Assembly (NCBI GenBank): GCA_965220045.1
Contig: OZ244803.1
Coordinates: 620,001-684,000, forward strand
DNA length: 64,000 nt
From: VXOZ01 sp965220045
GTDB taxonomy: Bacteria; Chloroflexota; UBA11872; VXOZ01
Reading direction: 5' to 3'
Shown: positions 42,340 to 51,271 of the stretch, in pieces
How the letters are laid out: each line of letters starts with the position of its first letter
Numbering within the stretch: the stretch's first letter is position 1
The notes under the pieces: generated by a model
Told to the model about the DNA's origin: nothing
The model's input: only the letters and a program-made list of their open reading frames with translations
The model's database searches: none
Program-made: the position numbers and the translations under genes

Positions 42340-43815
42340 TTATGGCGAGATTACCGTGTCCGGCAGGACCGCGGCAGTGCCGTCCTTAAACGTGTCGCGC
42401 CCGCCGCAGGCCAATCCAATGTGGGGATGGACGCGCGTGACGGCGTCAACAATGGCGTCGGAGACATTGCGGATGTCCCACTGCGCGTGCCGGTCGCTGC
42501 GAATGCGCGACATCTCCACAACTTCCCGGGCATTGAGATCGACAAGAATGCGGAGGTTGTGCCCATTGGCCAGCGCGATTTCGGCACGTTGGTCAGCACC
42601 GAGGGCGGTATATGTCTCTTCCAGGAGATCGAGGGTACGCCGGTAGTGGTCCGCGAAACCGGCGTTGCGGATAAGGGGCGGCAGCGTGCGGCCGTGGGCG
42701 GGGCTATGGGCCTGGCTGATCTCGGTCTTCATGCGGTGGCGGATGAACTGGTGATAGGCTGCCTCAGACATCACCATCTCAAACTGATAGTGCAGCAGTT
42801 CAAACTCCCGGAGAATGGTGTCGTGGGCGTGCAGACCGCGATAGGCGGAACGGATGACCTGACCTACCTGCTCCGCATCGAGGCTTGCCACTGCTTGCCG
42901 GGCGCGGTCCAGGGTCATCTGGGAACTGTGAAAGAGCAGGGCAGCGGCGACGTGGCGTTCGCCGTCCGGGTCGAAGTGAACGAGACGCACTGCCTCGCCA
43001 CTGCCGGCTGGCAACGGAGAATCGGCGTTGGGAGCAGCATCCGCTTTGGGGGTTGCAGCGATGTCGAGCGCGGCGGCTACTTCCTTGACGGCGTCCAAGC
43101 CGCTCTGGGGATACGGCAGCGCGTGAATGTACTTCTCAGGAAAGAGCGACGGCGCGATGGGATGCAGCTGCGCAAAGAGCTTCTCGCCCGTTTCGCGAAA
43201 CTCGGGAAGCGGCGAGGAGAGCAAGCGCGTGATCATAAGGGCAAATTCGCGAGCGTTCGTCGTCACCCCCACCTGGGTAGTCTGCGCCAGCGGCAGCACG
43301 TAACGCGCGTCCTCCGTAGCGCGGCGTTCGGCAGAAGACTCGCGCATGCGGGGGTATTTATCTAGGAGGTACGCGGTGCAGCCGGCATAAATCTCGCGGT
43401 AGGCAGCGTAGCTCCGGCTCACAGCCTCCTCAAATACCCGGCGGGTCTTACCGCGCCGATACTCTCGCGGCAGGTAAAACTGACGGGAAACTTCCTCAAA
43501 TGGAATGTACCGTCCGCTGTGCTGCGTGTACGCGGCGAGCCGGTGCCGCACAATTTCCAAAGAGAGGAGGCGGGGAATGTCCCAGATGGCGGCGCTGAAA
43601 CAGCCGTGCTCCGCGACACTATTGTGGCCGTATTCATAGACCACACGCTGGTTGCGCTGGCGCGCCAGTGCCGTATTGTCGCGGGCTTCCTTGATAAGTT
43701 GCGGCACCGGGGTCGGATCACGACTGATGCGCGCCATGCCGGCCGTGATTGCTTCAGGATTTCTTGCCGCTCGCCCGACAATCTGCACCCGGGGCGTGTA
43801 CGACCAGTTGACCAC
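42340..43815 (-). CDS. Double-length FAD-dependent thymidylate synthase-like protein (two ThyX domains)
   Basis: This 491-residue protein is about twice the length of ordinary ThyX. The N-terminal half has EYGHNSVAEHGCFSAAI and the ThyX signature RHR (90-92) followed after seven residues by Ser100 and Arg102. The C-terminal half repeats the fold: FELLHYQFEMVMSEAAYHQF, then RHR (358-360) with changed spacing, ANGHNLRILVDLNAREV and MSRIRSDRHAQWDIR. ThyX makes dTMP using flavin and methylene-tetrahydrofolate as a homotetramer. Here two half-sites may be fused, with one degenerate. A linker rich in Ala/Pro (about 250-272) separates them. The start is a GTG at 43815 without a good ribosome-binding site. 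Confidence 0.8.
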   Translation of the reverse strand: MVNWSYTPRVQIVGRAARNPEAITAGMARISRDPTPVPQLIKEARDNTALARQRNQRVVYEYGHNSVAEHGCFSAAIWDIPRLLSLEIVRHRLAAYTQHSGRYIPFEEVSRQFYLPREYRRGKTRRVFEEAVSRSYAAYREIYAGCTAYLLDKYPRMRESSAERRATEDARYVLPLAQTTQVGVTTNAREFALMITRLLSSPLPEFRETGEKLFAQLHPIAPSLFPEKYIHALPYPQSGLDAVKEVAAALDIAATPKADAAPNADSPLPAGSGEAVRLVHFDPDGERHVAAALLFHSSQMTLDRARQAVASLDAEQVGQVIRSAYRGLHAHDTILREFELLHYQFEMVMSEAAYHQFIRHRMKTEISQAHSPAHGRTLPPLIRNAGFADHYRRTLDLLEETYTALGADQRAEIALANGHNLRILVDLNAREVVEMSRIRSDRHAQWDIRNVSDAIVDAVTRVHPHIGLACGGRDTFKDGTAAVLPDTVISP

Positions 43816-44115
43816 GATGTCGGTTTGCTTCTCTATGGAATGCCTGCAGTGGATAGAAAGTGCGCTTCAAAGTGACGCAGTGAGCGGCAGCAAGAAACCT
43901 GTTGCTCATCGCAAGTCACCCAGCGCGCGTTTAGTATAGCATTCCCTTCGAAGTCTCATGCTTGAGAAGACATTCTCAAGCCGCTGGGATACCGGCAATC
44001 CGCTTTCATCAAGAGAGCATGGCCAAGGACGACCGCGGCGTGGGATATAGCGTCCCTTGAGGATTGGTGTGCCGCACCGCAAATCGCGTAGCATTGTGTG
44101 CCCGAGTGGATTCTG
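43816..44115. other. Intergenic region with an 8-bp hairpin; no gene
   Basis: CTTGAGAA and TTCTCAAG pair around GACA at 43961-43980. The minus strand has TATACT at 43933-43938, a possible -10 for the ThyX-like gene. Nothing protein-like is present in these 300 bases. Confidence 0.45.
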
Positions 44116-45459
44116 TTAGCGGCCCGTGGGCGCGAAGGTCTCGGAGGTTGGCGTTGGCGTAGCGGGCGGTGGCACTTCCGTCGGGACCGGTGTGGCGGCA
44201 GGTCTCGGCGTAGGTACGGGCGTCGGCTGCGCGGTCACAACTACGCGGAATTGCGTCGGATCCATCTCCAGCACGGTCACTTGCGGCGGCTCGCTGACAT
44301 CGGGAATCAGCGCATACGTGCCGGGGCCGAGACCGCTCATGTTTAGAGATACGACCACACTACCGGGTTGAAGCGTGCGCAAGGCCGGCGCAAAGCCCCT
44401 CAGTGTTACCCTCGCATAGGCGGGATCCACTGTGGCTTCCAGGCCTGGTTGCAGGTTGACGTAGGTCACGACGACTTCAGTTTCAACAATTGTAATGATG
44501 GGAAGCACTTCGACGAAGACTTCTACCTCATCCGAGCCAGTGATTCCGACCTCCTCCGGGCGGGCCAATTCGACCGTGATCGCGAAGGATTGGGTGGACC
44601 CATCAACCGAGATGACTTCCGTATAGATGAAACTGATGTCATCAAGTTCCTGGGGTCTGCCGAAAAGGGTCACGGATGCGGGCTGGGCATTGTAACCGGA
44701 AAGCCAATAGCCCGACGCAGGCTGACCCTCCACTCTCACGCGGACAGGTACGTCTTTGGACGTCGTAACTTGCTCGATCGGCACCGTAACTTGCACCACG
44801 GGCGGATCGAGCTGCACGCCGCTCACATCTTCGCCCTGCGCGTCGCGCGGTATGGCTCTCTGGGTGACGTTCACGGTTCTGCGGGCACTCCCTATCTCAA
44901 CGTCAATCAATGCTGCATCAACTAACTCCACTTTCGATGCCGGCCCGATGACTGTTACGACGTCCGGCAGCAACTCAGGCGTTTGAAACCGGTAGCCCAA
45001 CAGAGGACTGCCGGCCAAGTTCACACGCACCGGGACTTGCTTTTCCATGCGCTGCTCGACAGCAATGGTGACCGTAGCCGGCTCTGCGGCGATGATGCGG
45101 ATGCGCGAATCAGAGCTTACAAAATCAATGGGAAGTTCATGCAAGCCGACGCCGATTGCAAAGAGATCTACGACCGTGCGGAAATTCTCCGCAGAGAGCG
45201 ATTCCCAGATGTCTCGTGGCGCCGCAATTCGCAAGCGGATTGTGTTAGGCGCAAGCCGACTCACTACCAGGCCTTCGCCAAGGCGACTCGTTTCAACCGG
45301 AATCTCCGTGTCGAAGAAGTCTTCCCGGACGGGATTCTGCTCACCCGTGAATAGGATCCACAGCGTGATCGAAATCGCCAGGGCAAGGATAAACCGTACT
45401 CCCAGCGTATGGGTGATGAAGCGTCCAAGGATTGGCGGTAGGGAGCGAAGGTTGATCAT
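44116..45459 (-). CDS. YbbR-domain protein (CdaR-like regulator of c-di-AMP synthesis)
   Basis: This protein of about 447 residues has an N-terminal membrane anchor (FILALAISITLWILF). About four YbbR repeats follow outside the membrane; recurring VPVRV-G-GYR and VTVIGP-VELVD segments mark each repeat. A Pro/Thr-rich C-terminal tail ends it. YbbR/CdaR binds and tunes the CdaA cyclase encoded just upstream. The start is taken at the ATG at 45459, nine bases after the cdaA stop; an in-frame TTG six bases earlier is possible. The family call is based on context and repeat pattern. Confidence 0.87.
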   Translation of the reverse strand: MINLRSLPPILGRFITHTLGVRFILALAISITLWILFTGEQNPVREDFFDTEIPVETSRLGEGLVVSRLAPNTIRLRIAAPRDIWESLSAENFRTVVDLFAIGVGLHELPIDFVSSDSRIRIIAAEPATVTIAVEQRMEKQVPVRVNLAGSPLLGYRFQTPELLPDVVTVIGPASKVELVDAALIDVEIGSARRTVNVTQRAIPRDAQGEDVSGVQLDPPVVQVTVPIEQVTTSKDVPVRVRVEGQPASGYWLSGYNAQPASVTLFGRPQELDDISFIYTEVISVDGSTQSFAITVELARPEEVGITGSDEVEVFVEVLPIITIVETEVVVTYVNLQPGLEATVDPAYARVTLRGFAPALRTLQPGSVVVSLNMSGLGPGTYALIPDVSEPPQVTVLEMDPTQFRVVVTAQPTPVPTPRPAATPVPTEVPPPATPTPTSETFAPTGR

Positions 45460-45468
45460 GCGCAAGGG

Positions 45469-46326
45469 TTATTTCAGGACTTTGCGTTCGCGGCGACTGC
45501 GTGCGAAAGAACGAAACGACAGCCACGGCAGCATTGTTGACTCTTGCTCCTCGCGAAACAGGCTGTCTAGGTATGTTCGTAGCTTGTCCTCGTCCATGTG
45601 ACGCAGGAGCGTCCCGCCGCGCGCTACAGAGATGATGCCGGTCTCCTCGGAGATGGCGATGGCGATGGCGTCCGTCACTTCACTGACGCCAATTGCTGCC
45701 GCGTGGCGTGTGCCAAGGCCCTCGCCTTGGGGCACGTTCTCCGAGAGGGGCAACATGCAGGAAGCGGCAACAATGCGGTCGCCGCGCACGATAACTGCCT
45801 TGTCGTGCAGCGCGGAACTGGGATTGAAGATTGTTAGCAGCAAGTCCGCACTCACTTGACCGTCAATGCGGTGGCCAGTCTCAACCAGGTCTTCCAAGCC
45901 GGTTTCACGCTCAATGACGAGCAGGGCGCCCCACTGGTTGACCGAAATCCGGCTGGCAACGTTGGCAACCACCTCCAGAGCGCCCGCGACACCTTCACTA
46001 ATGGGAATGTAGCGGGCCAGCGGGTGAGTGCCTTGCCGCCCCACTTGTTCCAGAAAGCGCCGCAACTCCGGCTGAAAAATAATTGGAATGGCGATCACGA
46101 GCGCGGACAAGACGCTCCGCAAGAGCCAATCGAATACCAGCAGTTGCAGCATGTTGCCGAGGATGAAGGCAAGCACGAGCAACACGACGATGCCGCGCAC
46201 CAATTGGTCCGCGAGTGTCCCGCGCACGATCGTGAAGATGATATGAATGATAACGGCGACGAGGAGGATATCAAACGCCGCGCTATAGTCTAAGCGGGAC
46301 TGGAGCCAAAGTAGGTCTTCTACCAC
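45469..46326 (-). CDS. cdaA: Diadenylate cyclase CdaA
   Basis: In this 285-residue protein, three N-terminal transmembrane helices (to about residue 85) precede a DAC domain (about 100-260). The domain has LLVIERETGLEDLVETG, SALHDKAVIVRGDRIVAASCMLPLS, LGTRHAAAIGVSEVTDA and SEETGIISVA. CdaA makes cyclic di-AMP from two ATP and controls K+ and osmotic balance. Two signature motifs differ: DGA reads DKA (175-177) and RHR reads RHA (207-209), so activity may be altered. Gene order argF-cdaA-ybbR is on one strand; cdaA starts 93 bases after argF. Confidence 0.92.
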   Translation of the reverse strand: MVEDLLWLQSRLDYSAAFDILLVAVIIHIIFTIVRGTLADQLVRGIVVLLVLAFILGNMLQLLVFDWLLRSVLSALVIAIPIIFQPELRRFLEQVGRQGTHPLARYIPISEGVAGALEVVANVASRISVNQWGALLVIERETGLEDLVETGHRIDGQVSADLLLTIFNPSSALHDKAVIVRGDRIVAASCMLPLSENVPQGEGLGTRHAAAIGVSEVTDAIAIAISEETGIISVARGGTLLRHMDEDKLRTYLDSLFREEQESTMLPWLSFRSFARSRRERKVLK

Positions 46327-46419
46327 GCGTCACCTCTATGACAGCGTGACTCTGTTAAGTGATGTTCGAGTCGGTTTGGAGCAGGCGCGAGCCGCGGCGC
46401 CTTCTGGATGCGGCCGTTT

Positions 46420-47379
46420 CTAGGTCTGGTCGGTCTCTCCTACCAACAACTCTAATAGTACCGCCTTTTGGGCGTGGAGCCGATTCTCGGCTTGATCGAA
46501 CACCACCGATTGGGGCCCGTCCATTGCCTCATCCGTGATTTCCATGCCGCGGTGCGCGGGTAGACAGTGCATTACAATGGCGTCCGCGCGCGCATGGCGG
46601 AGAAGGTCGGAATTCACTTGGTACGGCGGGAATGCGCGTTCGCGCTCGGCCGCCTCCGCTTCCAATCCCATGCTGACCCAGGAATCTGTGTAGACAACGT
46701 CAGCATCTCGCACTGCCGCAACAGGATCGCTGCACAATTCCAGGGTAGCGCCGGACTCTTGGGCGAGGCCGTGTGCTCGCGCGATGATGTCGTCCGGCGG
46801 CAAATAACCGGCCGGGCTGCCCACTGCCAAGTGATAGCCCAACTTGCCGACGCCGAAGAGGAGGGAATTGGCAACATTGTAGCCGTCTCCGACATAGGCG
46901 ATCTTGCGCGCGGCAAGATCCCCCTTGTGCTCCTGCATGGTGAGGAGATCGGCCAAGATCTGACAGGGATGCGTATAGTCGGAAAGTCCGTTAATCACCG
47001 GAATATCGGCGTGCTCCGCCAGGATTTCCAGCGTGGCATGATTGAACACCCGCGCCATGATGACGTCCACCCAGCGCTCGAGATTGTGGGCAACGTCCGG
47101 GACCGTTTCCCGGACGCCCATCTGCAAGTGCTCGGCGGCCAAATCCACCACCTGCCCGCCTAGTTGCTGCATGCCAATGGCAAAGGTGGCGCGGGTGCGC
47201 AAAGATGGCTTCTCGAAGATCATGGCCAACGTGCGCCCGGTGAGCGGGCGGTACTCGCTATGGGACGCCGAACCTGAAGGCACGGTACCGGCGGACTTCA
47301 GAGACCTGGCAGTTTCGAGAATTTGGTGTATGTCAGACGCAGAGAAGTCAGCAAGCGTGAGGAGGTCTCGACCCTTCAA
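46420..47379 (-). CDS. argF: Ornithine carbamoyltransferase
   Basis: This 319-residue protein has all OTCase motifs: carbamoyl-phosphate site EKPSLRTRATF with SLRTR at 59-63, HPCQ at 137-140, an ornithine-binding DSWVSMG, and HCLPAHRG at 271-278. It makes citrulline from ornithine and carbamoyl phosphate in arginine synthesis. DSWVSMG together with HCLPAHRG distinguishes it from N-acetylornithine and aspartate transcarbamoylases. It may be co-transcribed with cdaA and ybbR downstream. No other arg genes lie in the window. Confidence 0.96.
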   Translation of the reverse strand: MKGRDLLTLADFSASDIHQILETARSLKSAGTVPSGSASHSEYRPLTGRTLAMIFEKPSLRTRATFAIGMQQLGGQVVDLAAEHLQMGVRETVPDVAHNLERWVDVIMARVFNHATLEILAEHADIPVINGLSDYTHPCQILADLLTMQEHKGDLAARKIAYVGDGYNVANSLLFGVGKLGYHLAVGSPAGYLPPDDIIARAHGLAQESGATLELCSDPVAAVRDADVVYTDSWVSMGLEAEAAERERAFPPYQVNSDLLRHARADAIVMHCLPAHRGMEITDEAMDGPQSVVFDQAENRLHAQKAVLLELLVGETDQT

Positions 47380-47541
47380 GGCTGGTTGCTTCTTTCATTT
47401 GCGGGACGCATAGCAGAATCAAAGCAAGAATTCTACAGAAGCGTGGGGAGATTAAGTAAGGAGAATTATACCAGCTTTGAAGGGTCAGTACAACTGAGTT
47501 ACGTGCCCCACTTGCAGAACTTAGGACGATTCGCCCTAGTC

Positions 47542-47691
47542 TTACTCATCCTCGTCCGGAAGAGTGTCATCTTTGTCTGCGCGATCTTCCCAGTCGTCAG
47601 GTCGTTCATCCCATCCACGCGAATCCCAAAAAGCGTCGTTGTTTGGGTTTAGCTGGTCGGCGTGGTTATCGAGATCACTTTGTCTACCCAT
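47542..47691 (-). CDS. Small acidic conserved-looking protein, 49 residues
   Basis: The minus strand has an ATG at 47691 preceded by GGAAGGAG at ideal spacing, and a TAA at 47542-47544. The product starts MGRQSDLDNHADQLNPNNDA and continues FWDSRGWDERPDDWED, ending in Asp/Glu. NPNN, SRGWD and RPDDW resemble a short conserved hypothetical family, from memory only. It is very acidic, has no membrane segment, and has three tryptophans. A near-consensus promoter lies 44 bases upstream, so it is probably well expressed. It is shorter than common gene-calling cut-offs and easily missed. Confidence 0.78.
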   Translation of the reverse strand: MGRQSDLDNHADQLNPNNDAFWDSRGWDERPDDWEDRADKDDTLPDEDE

Positions 47692-47734
47692 GATGGCTCC
47701 TTCCAGTTTCAGCATCTGCAAACAACGTGTTCAT

Positions 47735-47763
47735 AATATAGCATAAGAATCTACTATAGTAAA
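47735..47763 (-). promoter_or_regulatory. Near-consensus sigma70 promoter of the 49-residue gene, with overlapping palindrome
   Basis: On the minus strand TTTACT (47763-47758) and TATATT (47740-47735) are exactly 17 bases apart. The palindrome TACTATAGTA overlaps the -35. The surrounding 47692-47870 is clearly AT-richer than its neighbours. Confidence 0.65.
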
Positions 47764-47986
47764 GAGATAAGCGGTACAACAAACATAAAACTGTATAGTG
47801 AAGTTAAGAACCCAGAATTCACTTTCTAATTGACGCTATTCTCTCTTGGCTCCCGTAGTCATCGCTTGCAGTGTTAAGGTCGACGATAGCGCTCTAACGC
47901 ACACAGGTTGCCGTTGCAAAGAAAAACCGGTGGATTGAGAATTGCGAAAGACTCTTGTCGATCTCCGTTGATTGTCTTTCAAGAAA

Positions 47987-48883
47987 CTAGAAGAGGCTCA
48001 AGGACAGTTGCTGCGGCTCAGGCTTGGGAGAGTGCGAACGTTCCCGCGTGCGGAGATCGTACCGCCGTTGCAGGATGTTTACATAATCATAGATTGGTTC
48101 GGTGTAGCCATCCGGCGCGTATCTGCCGGGATAGAGCTGGCGAAAGGTGCCGAGAAGCCACGGATACTCGTTCTGCACGTATTGCAGGAAGTGCTCCTTC
48201 ACGCCGACACCCAGATTGAGTACGTTCGCGGCGAGGAAGCAGGCATTGTGCTCGGCGGCGGCGCGAGCAATGTCTTCAAGATTCTCCTGCGTTGCCGTTA
48301 GGCCCGGAATGATCGGGGCGAGCAGCACGCCGGCATGCACACCGGCGGCCGCGAGTCTCTGAAGCGACCGTAGCCGCTGGAGCGGCGGAGCCGTGCCCGG
48401 CTCGAGCTGTCTCCACAACGTGCGATCAAGGGTCGTAATGCTAAAGTTCACGGTGCAATCAAGACGCTGAGCTAATTCGGCGAGGACATCTATGTCCCGT
48501 ACGACGAGTGAAGACTTGGTAATGATGGATACCGGCGTGCGAAAGGCGAGAAGCGCTTCCAACGCCGCGCGGGTCAGGCGGTACTTGCCTTCGATGGGTT
48601 GGTACGGGTCGGTGGCAGTGCCAATCACCACACGTTGGCGCCGCCATCGTGGCGCGGACAACTCGAAGCGCAGGACTTCAGCGATATTCGTCTTGACGAA
48701 GATGATGGAAGAGAATTCATCGTCCGCGTCGAGATCGTAGTAGAAGTGCGTGCTGCGCGCGAAACAATAGTGGCACCCATGGGTGCATCCGCGATAGGGG
48801 TTCAAGCTCCACCGAAACGCCATGTTCCGCACGCGGGTGAGCGCCGACTTGCAGCGCACTTCTTCGTAGAGGGCTTGTGGCAT
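47987..48883 (-). CDS. Radical SAM protein of the SplB-like / Rv2578c-type family
   Basis: This 298-residue protein has CTHGCHYC with Cys33, Cys37 and Cys40 as the [4Fe-4S]-SAM ligands, preceded by RWSLNPYRGC. IGTATDPYQPIEGKYRLTR, SIITKSSLVVRDIDVL and LAPIIPGLTATQENLEDIA follow. These blocks define the SPL-related radical SAM group found widely in bacteria without a spore cycle; function is unproven, with nucleic-acid repair or modification proposed by analogy. It is divergent from mutY, which would fit a DNA-repair setting (inference). Confidence 0.88.
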   Translation of the reverse strand: MPQALYEEVRCKSALTRVRNMAFRWSLNPYRGCTHGCHYCFARSTHFYYDLDADDEFSSIIFVKTNIAEVLRFELSAPRWRRQRVVIGTATDPYQPIEGKYRLTRAALEALLAFRTPVSIITKSSLVVRDIDVLAELAQRLDCTVNFSITTLDRTLWRQLEPGTAPPLQRLRSLQRLAAAGVHAGVLLAPIIPGLTATQENLEDIARAAAEHNACFLAANVLNLGVGVKEHFLQYVQNEYPWLLGTFRQLYPGRYAPDGYTEPIYDYVNILQRRYDLRTRERSHSPKPEPQQLSLSLF

Positions 48884-48996
48884 ACTCGTTCCTGAATCGC
48901 GCTTGCTCGCAATACCGAATATCGGGAAACGGAATCTTCGACCCTAAGGTGATGCGAGCAGTAGTTGCCCTTGTTGAAGAGTAATTCAATCTGTGT

Positions 48997-50010
48997 ATGC
49001 GGAATCAACGTCAGCCCGGACAAACGGTCAGTGAAAGTCAGTCGGTTGCTGCTGAGCGTGCTTTGAATGTCGATGAGCGCGAGATCGTGCAGGCAATGCA
49101 GAAGGCGTTGCTTCGCTGGTACCGCGCGCACCGCCGGGACTTGCCTTGGCGACATACGAAGAGTCCGTACCGAAAGTTTCTTGCGGAAATGATGCTGCAG
49201 CAAACGCAGGTTGAGCGTGTGGCGCCGAAGTACCGTGCCTTCCTGGCTCAATATCCAACGGTCCGGCGACTAGCGGCGGCGCCGCTGGCTGAGGTAATCC
49301 GGCTCTGGGCCGGCCTGGGGTACAACCGACGTGCGGTATACCTGCATCGCGCGGCTCAGGCCGTTGTGCGGGAGCATGGCGGCGTGTTTCCGCTGCGCTT
49401 GCAGTCGCTGCTGCAGCTTCCCGGTGTGGGCGCCTACACGGCGCGAGCGCTGATGAGCTTTGTGGACAACGCGCCGGTCGCGGTGGTGGACACCAACGTG
49501 CGCCGCGTGCTCGGCCGCGTATTCCGCGATGAACTCCAAACGCTGCATGGGGAAAGAGGGCCGACTGACCGGCAGCTTCAGGAATTGGCCGACAGCCTGG
49601 TGCCCGAGGCGAAGTCCGCGCGCTGGAACCAGGCGCTCATGGATCTTGGGTCTACAATCTGTACCGCCCGCCAGCCGGATTGCCCGCACTGCCCGCTTTT
49701 TACATGGTGTCAAGCCCGGCAGGCAGCCCAAGTGACAGATTTGCCCGCACTGCGTCCCAAGGGCCAAGGCAAATTCACCGGCTCGCGGCGCTACTACCGC
49801 GGGCGCATTATCGCGGCCCTGCGTGAATCTCCAATGGATAGTGCGCTCGCGTTCCGAGACATAGCAGGCGGGATTGCAGACCAAAGCCCGGATGATCTAT
49901 CGGTGGACTGGCTGTGGGAACTTACGCAAGACCTGGAGCGCGATGGGCTGGTGGTGATCGCCGGGGATCGAGACTCGTGGTCCGGAGCGACTCTCAGGTT
50001 GCCTGACTAA
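48997..50010 (+). CDS. mutY: A/G-specific adenine glycosylase MutY, short form
   Basis: This 337-residue HhH-GPD glycosylase has catalytic Glu64 in FLAEMMLQQTQVERV, the helix-hairpin-helix LPGVGAYTARAL (141-152), Asp165 in AVVDTNVRR, and an iron-sulfur loop with Cys222, Cys229, Cys232 and Cys238. MutY removes adenine opposite 8-oxoguanine. The C-terminal NUDIX-like domain that reads 8-oxoG is missing; instead about 90 residues resembling a winged helix follow. The start is uncertain, as the ATG at 48997 has no ribosome-binding site and the first 30 residues are not conserved-looking. Its 3' end overlaps that of the convergent fusion gene by 17 bases. Confidence 0.88.
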   Translation: MRNQRQPGQTVSESQSVAAERALNVDEREIVQAMQKALLRWYRAHRRDLPWRHTKSPYRKFLAEMMLQQTQVERVAPKYRAFLAQYPTVRRLAAAPLAEVIRLWAGLGYNRRAVYLHRAAQAVVREHGGVFPLRLQSLLQLPGVGAYTARALMSFVDNAPVAVVDTNVRRVLGRVFRDELQTLHGERGPTDRQLQELADSLVPEAKSARWNQALMDLGSTICTARQPDCPHCPLFTWCQARQAAQVTDLPALRPKGQGKFTGSRRYYRGRIIAALRESPMDSALAFRDIAGGIADQSPDDLSVDWLWELTQDLERDGLVVIAGDRDSWSGATLRLPD

Positions 50011-51268
50011 AGTCTTTCGCCACAAAGGTCCGGAGGAACTGCTGGACCATGGGTTTGATACGTGCCCAGGCGCCCTCCGGGAAGGCCGGATCACCCGGCG
50101 AGAGCCCGCCAAAGCGCCTGCCGGTTTGGGGGTCGCACCACAGCGTGAGCAGCCAGAAGCCGGCGACAAGCTGCTCGGGTCGGTAGGATTCGGCGATGAG
50201 GCCGGGGGGGCTCTTCGCGCTCCACGAACGTAGCAGGCTCCCGTTGTCGGCTAAGGCCACGCACTCGTGGAAGTACGCGCGCCGGTCATCGCCGCTGTAA
50301 GGCTGCAGGAGTGTCAGCAGCGCCTCCACGCGCTGCTCATCTGTGGCTTGGCTGCCCGCAAAGCGTGCCGTCAGCCGCTCTTCCCACGTGTTGCCGAGTG
50401 CGGGTATGGCAATGCCGCCGTCTGAGGCGATTGCCAGACCACCAAAAGCTCGCGACCACGCGACCGCCTTTCTCTCGGCTATGGCCTGCAGAGTCGCCTG
50501 CGTCTCCGGCGGTGGCGCAACGTGGGTGAGATGCGCATCTGCCAGTGTGACGCGACGCAGCGGCATGTCTGCGAGCAGCCAGGAGAGGTGCGCGGCCTTG
50601 GCGCTGTTCGTGGTAGCGAGCAAGACATGCTGCCGCTGCGCGCGGCGATAGTCATCCGGTGTATTCAGATTCCAAACGACACTGGGATCGTCAATGTCCA
50701 CATATGCCGTTTCAGCGCGGTGGGACCGGGTGATCGTCTTCAGGCCCTGGGTCTCTTCGCCGACCTGCAGTATTGCGTCGCGCAGCGCCCCCGCAAAGAG
50801 GGGAGGATGTCCCCGCTTGCCCTGATACCGGGGAATCGCAATTCTCTTGTTTGTCTTGGCTCTTGCCGCGATCAGTTGTGCGAGAATTGGCGCGGCGCAG
50901 GGCTGGTCTACGTTGACGATGGCAAAGCTCGAAAGGGTATCGGGAAGCGCCGACACGCCATGCACGATAGAGGAAGCCCTGCCCCGGGCCGGGTTCGGGT
51001 TCTCTACAACGTGAACACCTGCCACGGAATCGCCATAGGGCGCCAGGCGGTCGGCATGAAAACCGGTTACCAGCACAATGCGTGCGGGAGCAACTGCCGC
51101 GATTTGCTCAAGCTGGTATTGGATTAACGGACGGCCGAACCAAGGTAAAAGCGCCTTTGGCACGGGCTCCTTCAATGCAGCCGGCGATGTTGCGGCAGCC
51201 GCCATGCGCTGCGATTCGCCGGCGGCCAACAGCACTATGCCGACTTCGTCTGCCCACGACTCCGGCAT
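49994..51268 (-). CDS. Fusion of a MobA/MocA-like nucleotidyltransferase and a HAM1/RdgB-like NTP pyrophosphatase
   Basis: In this 424-residue protein, residues 1-205 have the nucleotidyltransferase pattern: VLLAAGESQRM, KALLPWFGRPLIQYQL, and a metal-binding VDQPCAAP. This resembles molybdenum-cofactor cytidylyl/guanylyltransferases. Residues about 212-424 resemble ITPase/XTPase: LLATTNSAKAAHL, PPPETQATLQAIAERKAVAWSRAFGGLAIASDGGIAIPALG, and FGGLSPGDPAFPEG. The joint is at about residues 205-212 with no stop or frameshift. The HAM1 half carries AIASDGG where the family has ADDSG. It lies beside mutY, so nucleotide-pool cleaning is an attractive role (inference). A lipoprotein gene ends three bases upstream. 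Confidence 0.8.
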   Translation of the reverse strand: MPESWADEVGIVLLAAGESQRMAAAATSPAALKEPVPKALLPWFGRPLIQYQLEQIAAVAPARIVLVTGFHADRLAPYGDSVAGVHVVENPNPARGRASSIVHGVSALPDTLSSFAIVNVDQPCAAPILAQLIAARAKTNKRIAIPRYQGKRGHPPLFAGALRDAILQVGEETQGLKTITRSHRAETAYVDIDDPSVVWNLNTPDDYRRAQRQHVLLATTNSAKAAHLSWLLADMPLRRVTLADAHLTHVAPPPETQATLQAIAERKAVAWSRAFGGLAIASDGGIAIPALGNTWEERLTARFAGSQATDEQRVEALLTLLQPYSGDDRRAYFHECVALADNGSLLRSWSAKSPPGLIAESYRPEQLVAGFWLLTLWCDPQTGRRFGGLSPGDPAFPEGAWARIKPMVQQFLRTFVAKDFSQAT

Positions 51269-51271
51269 CGG

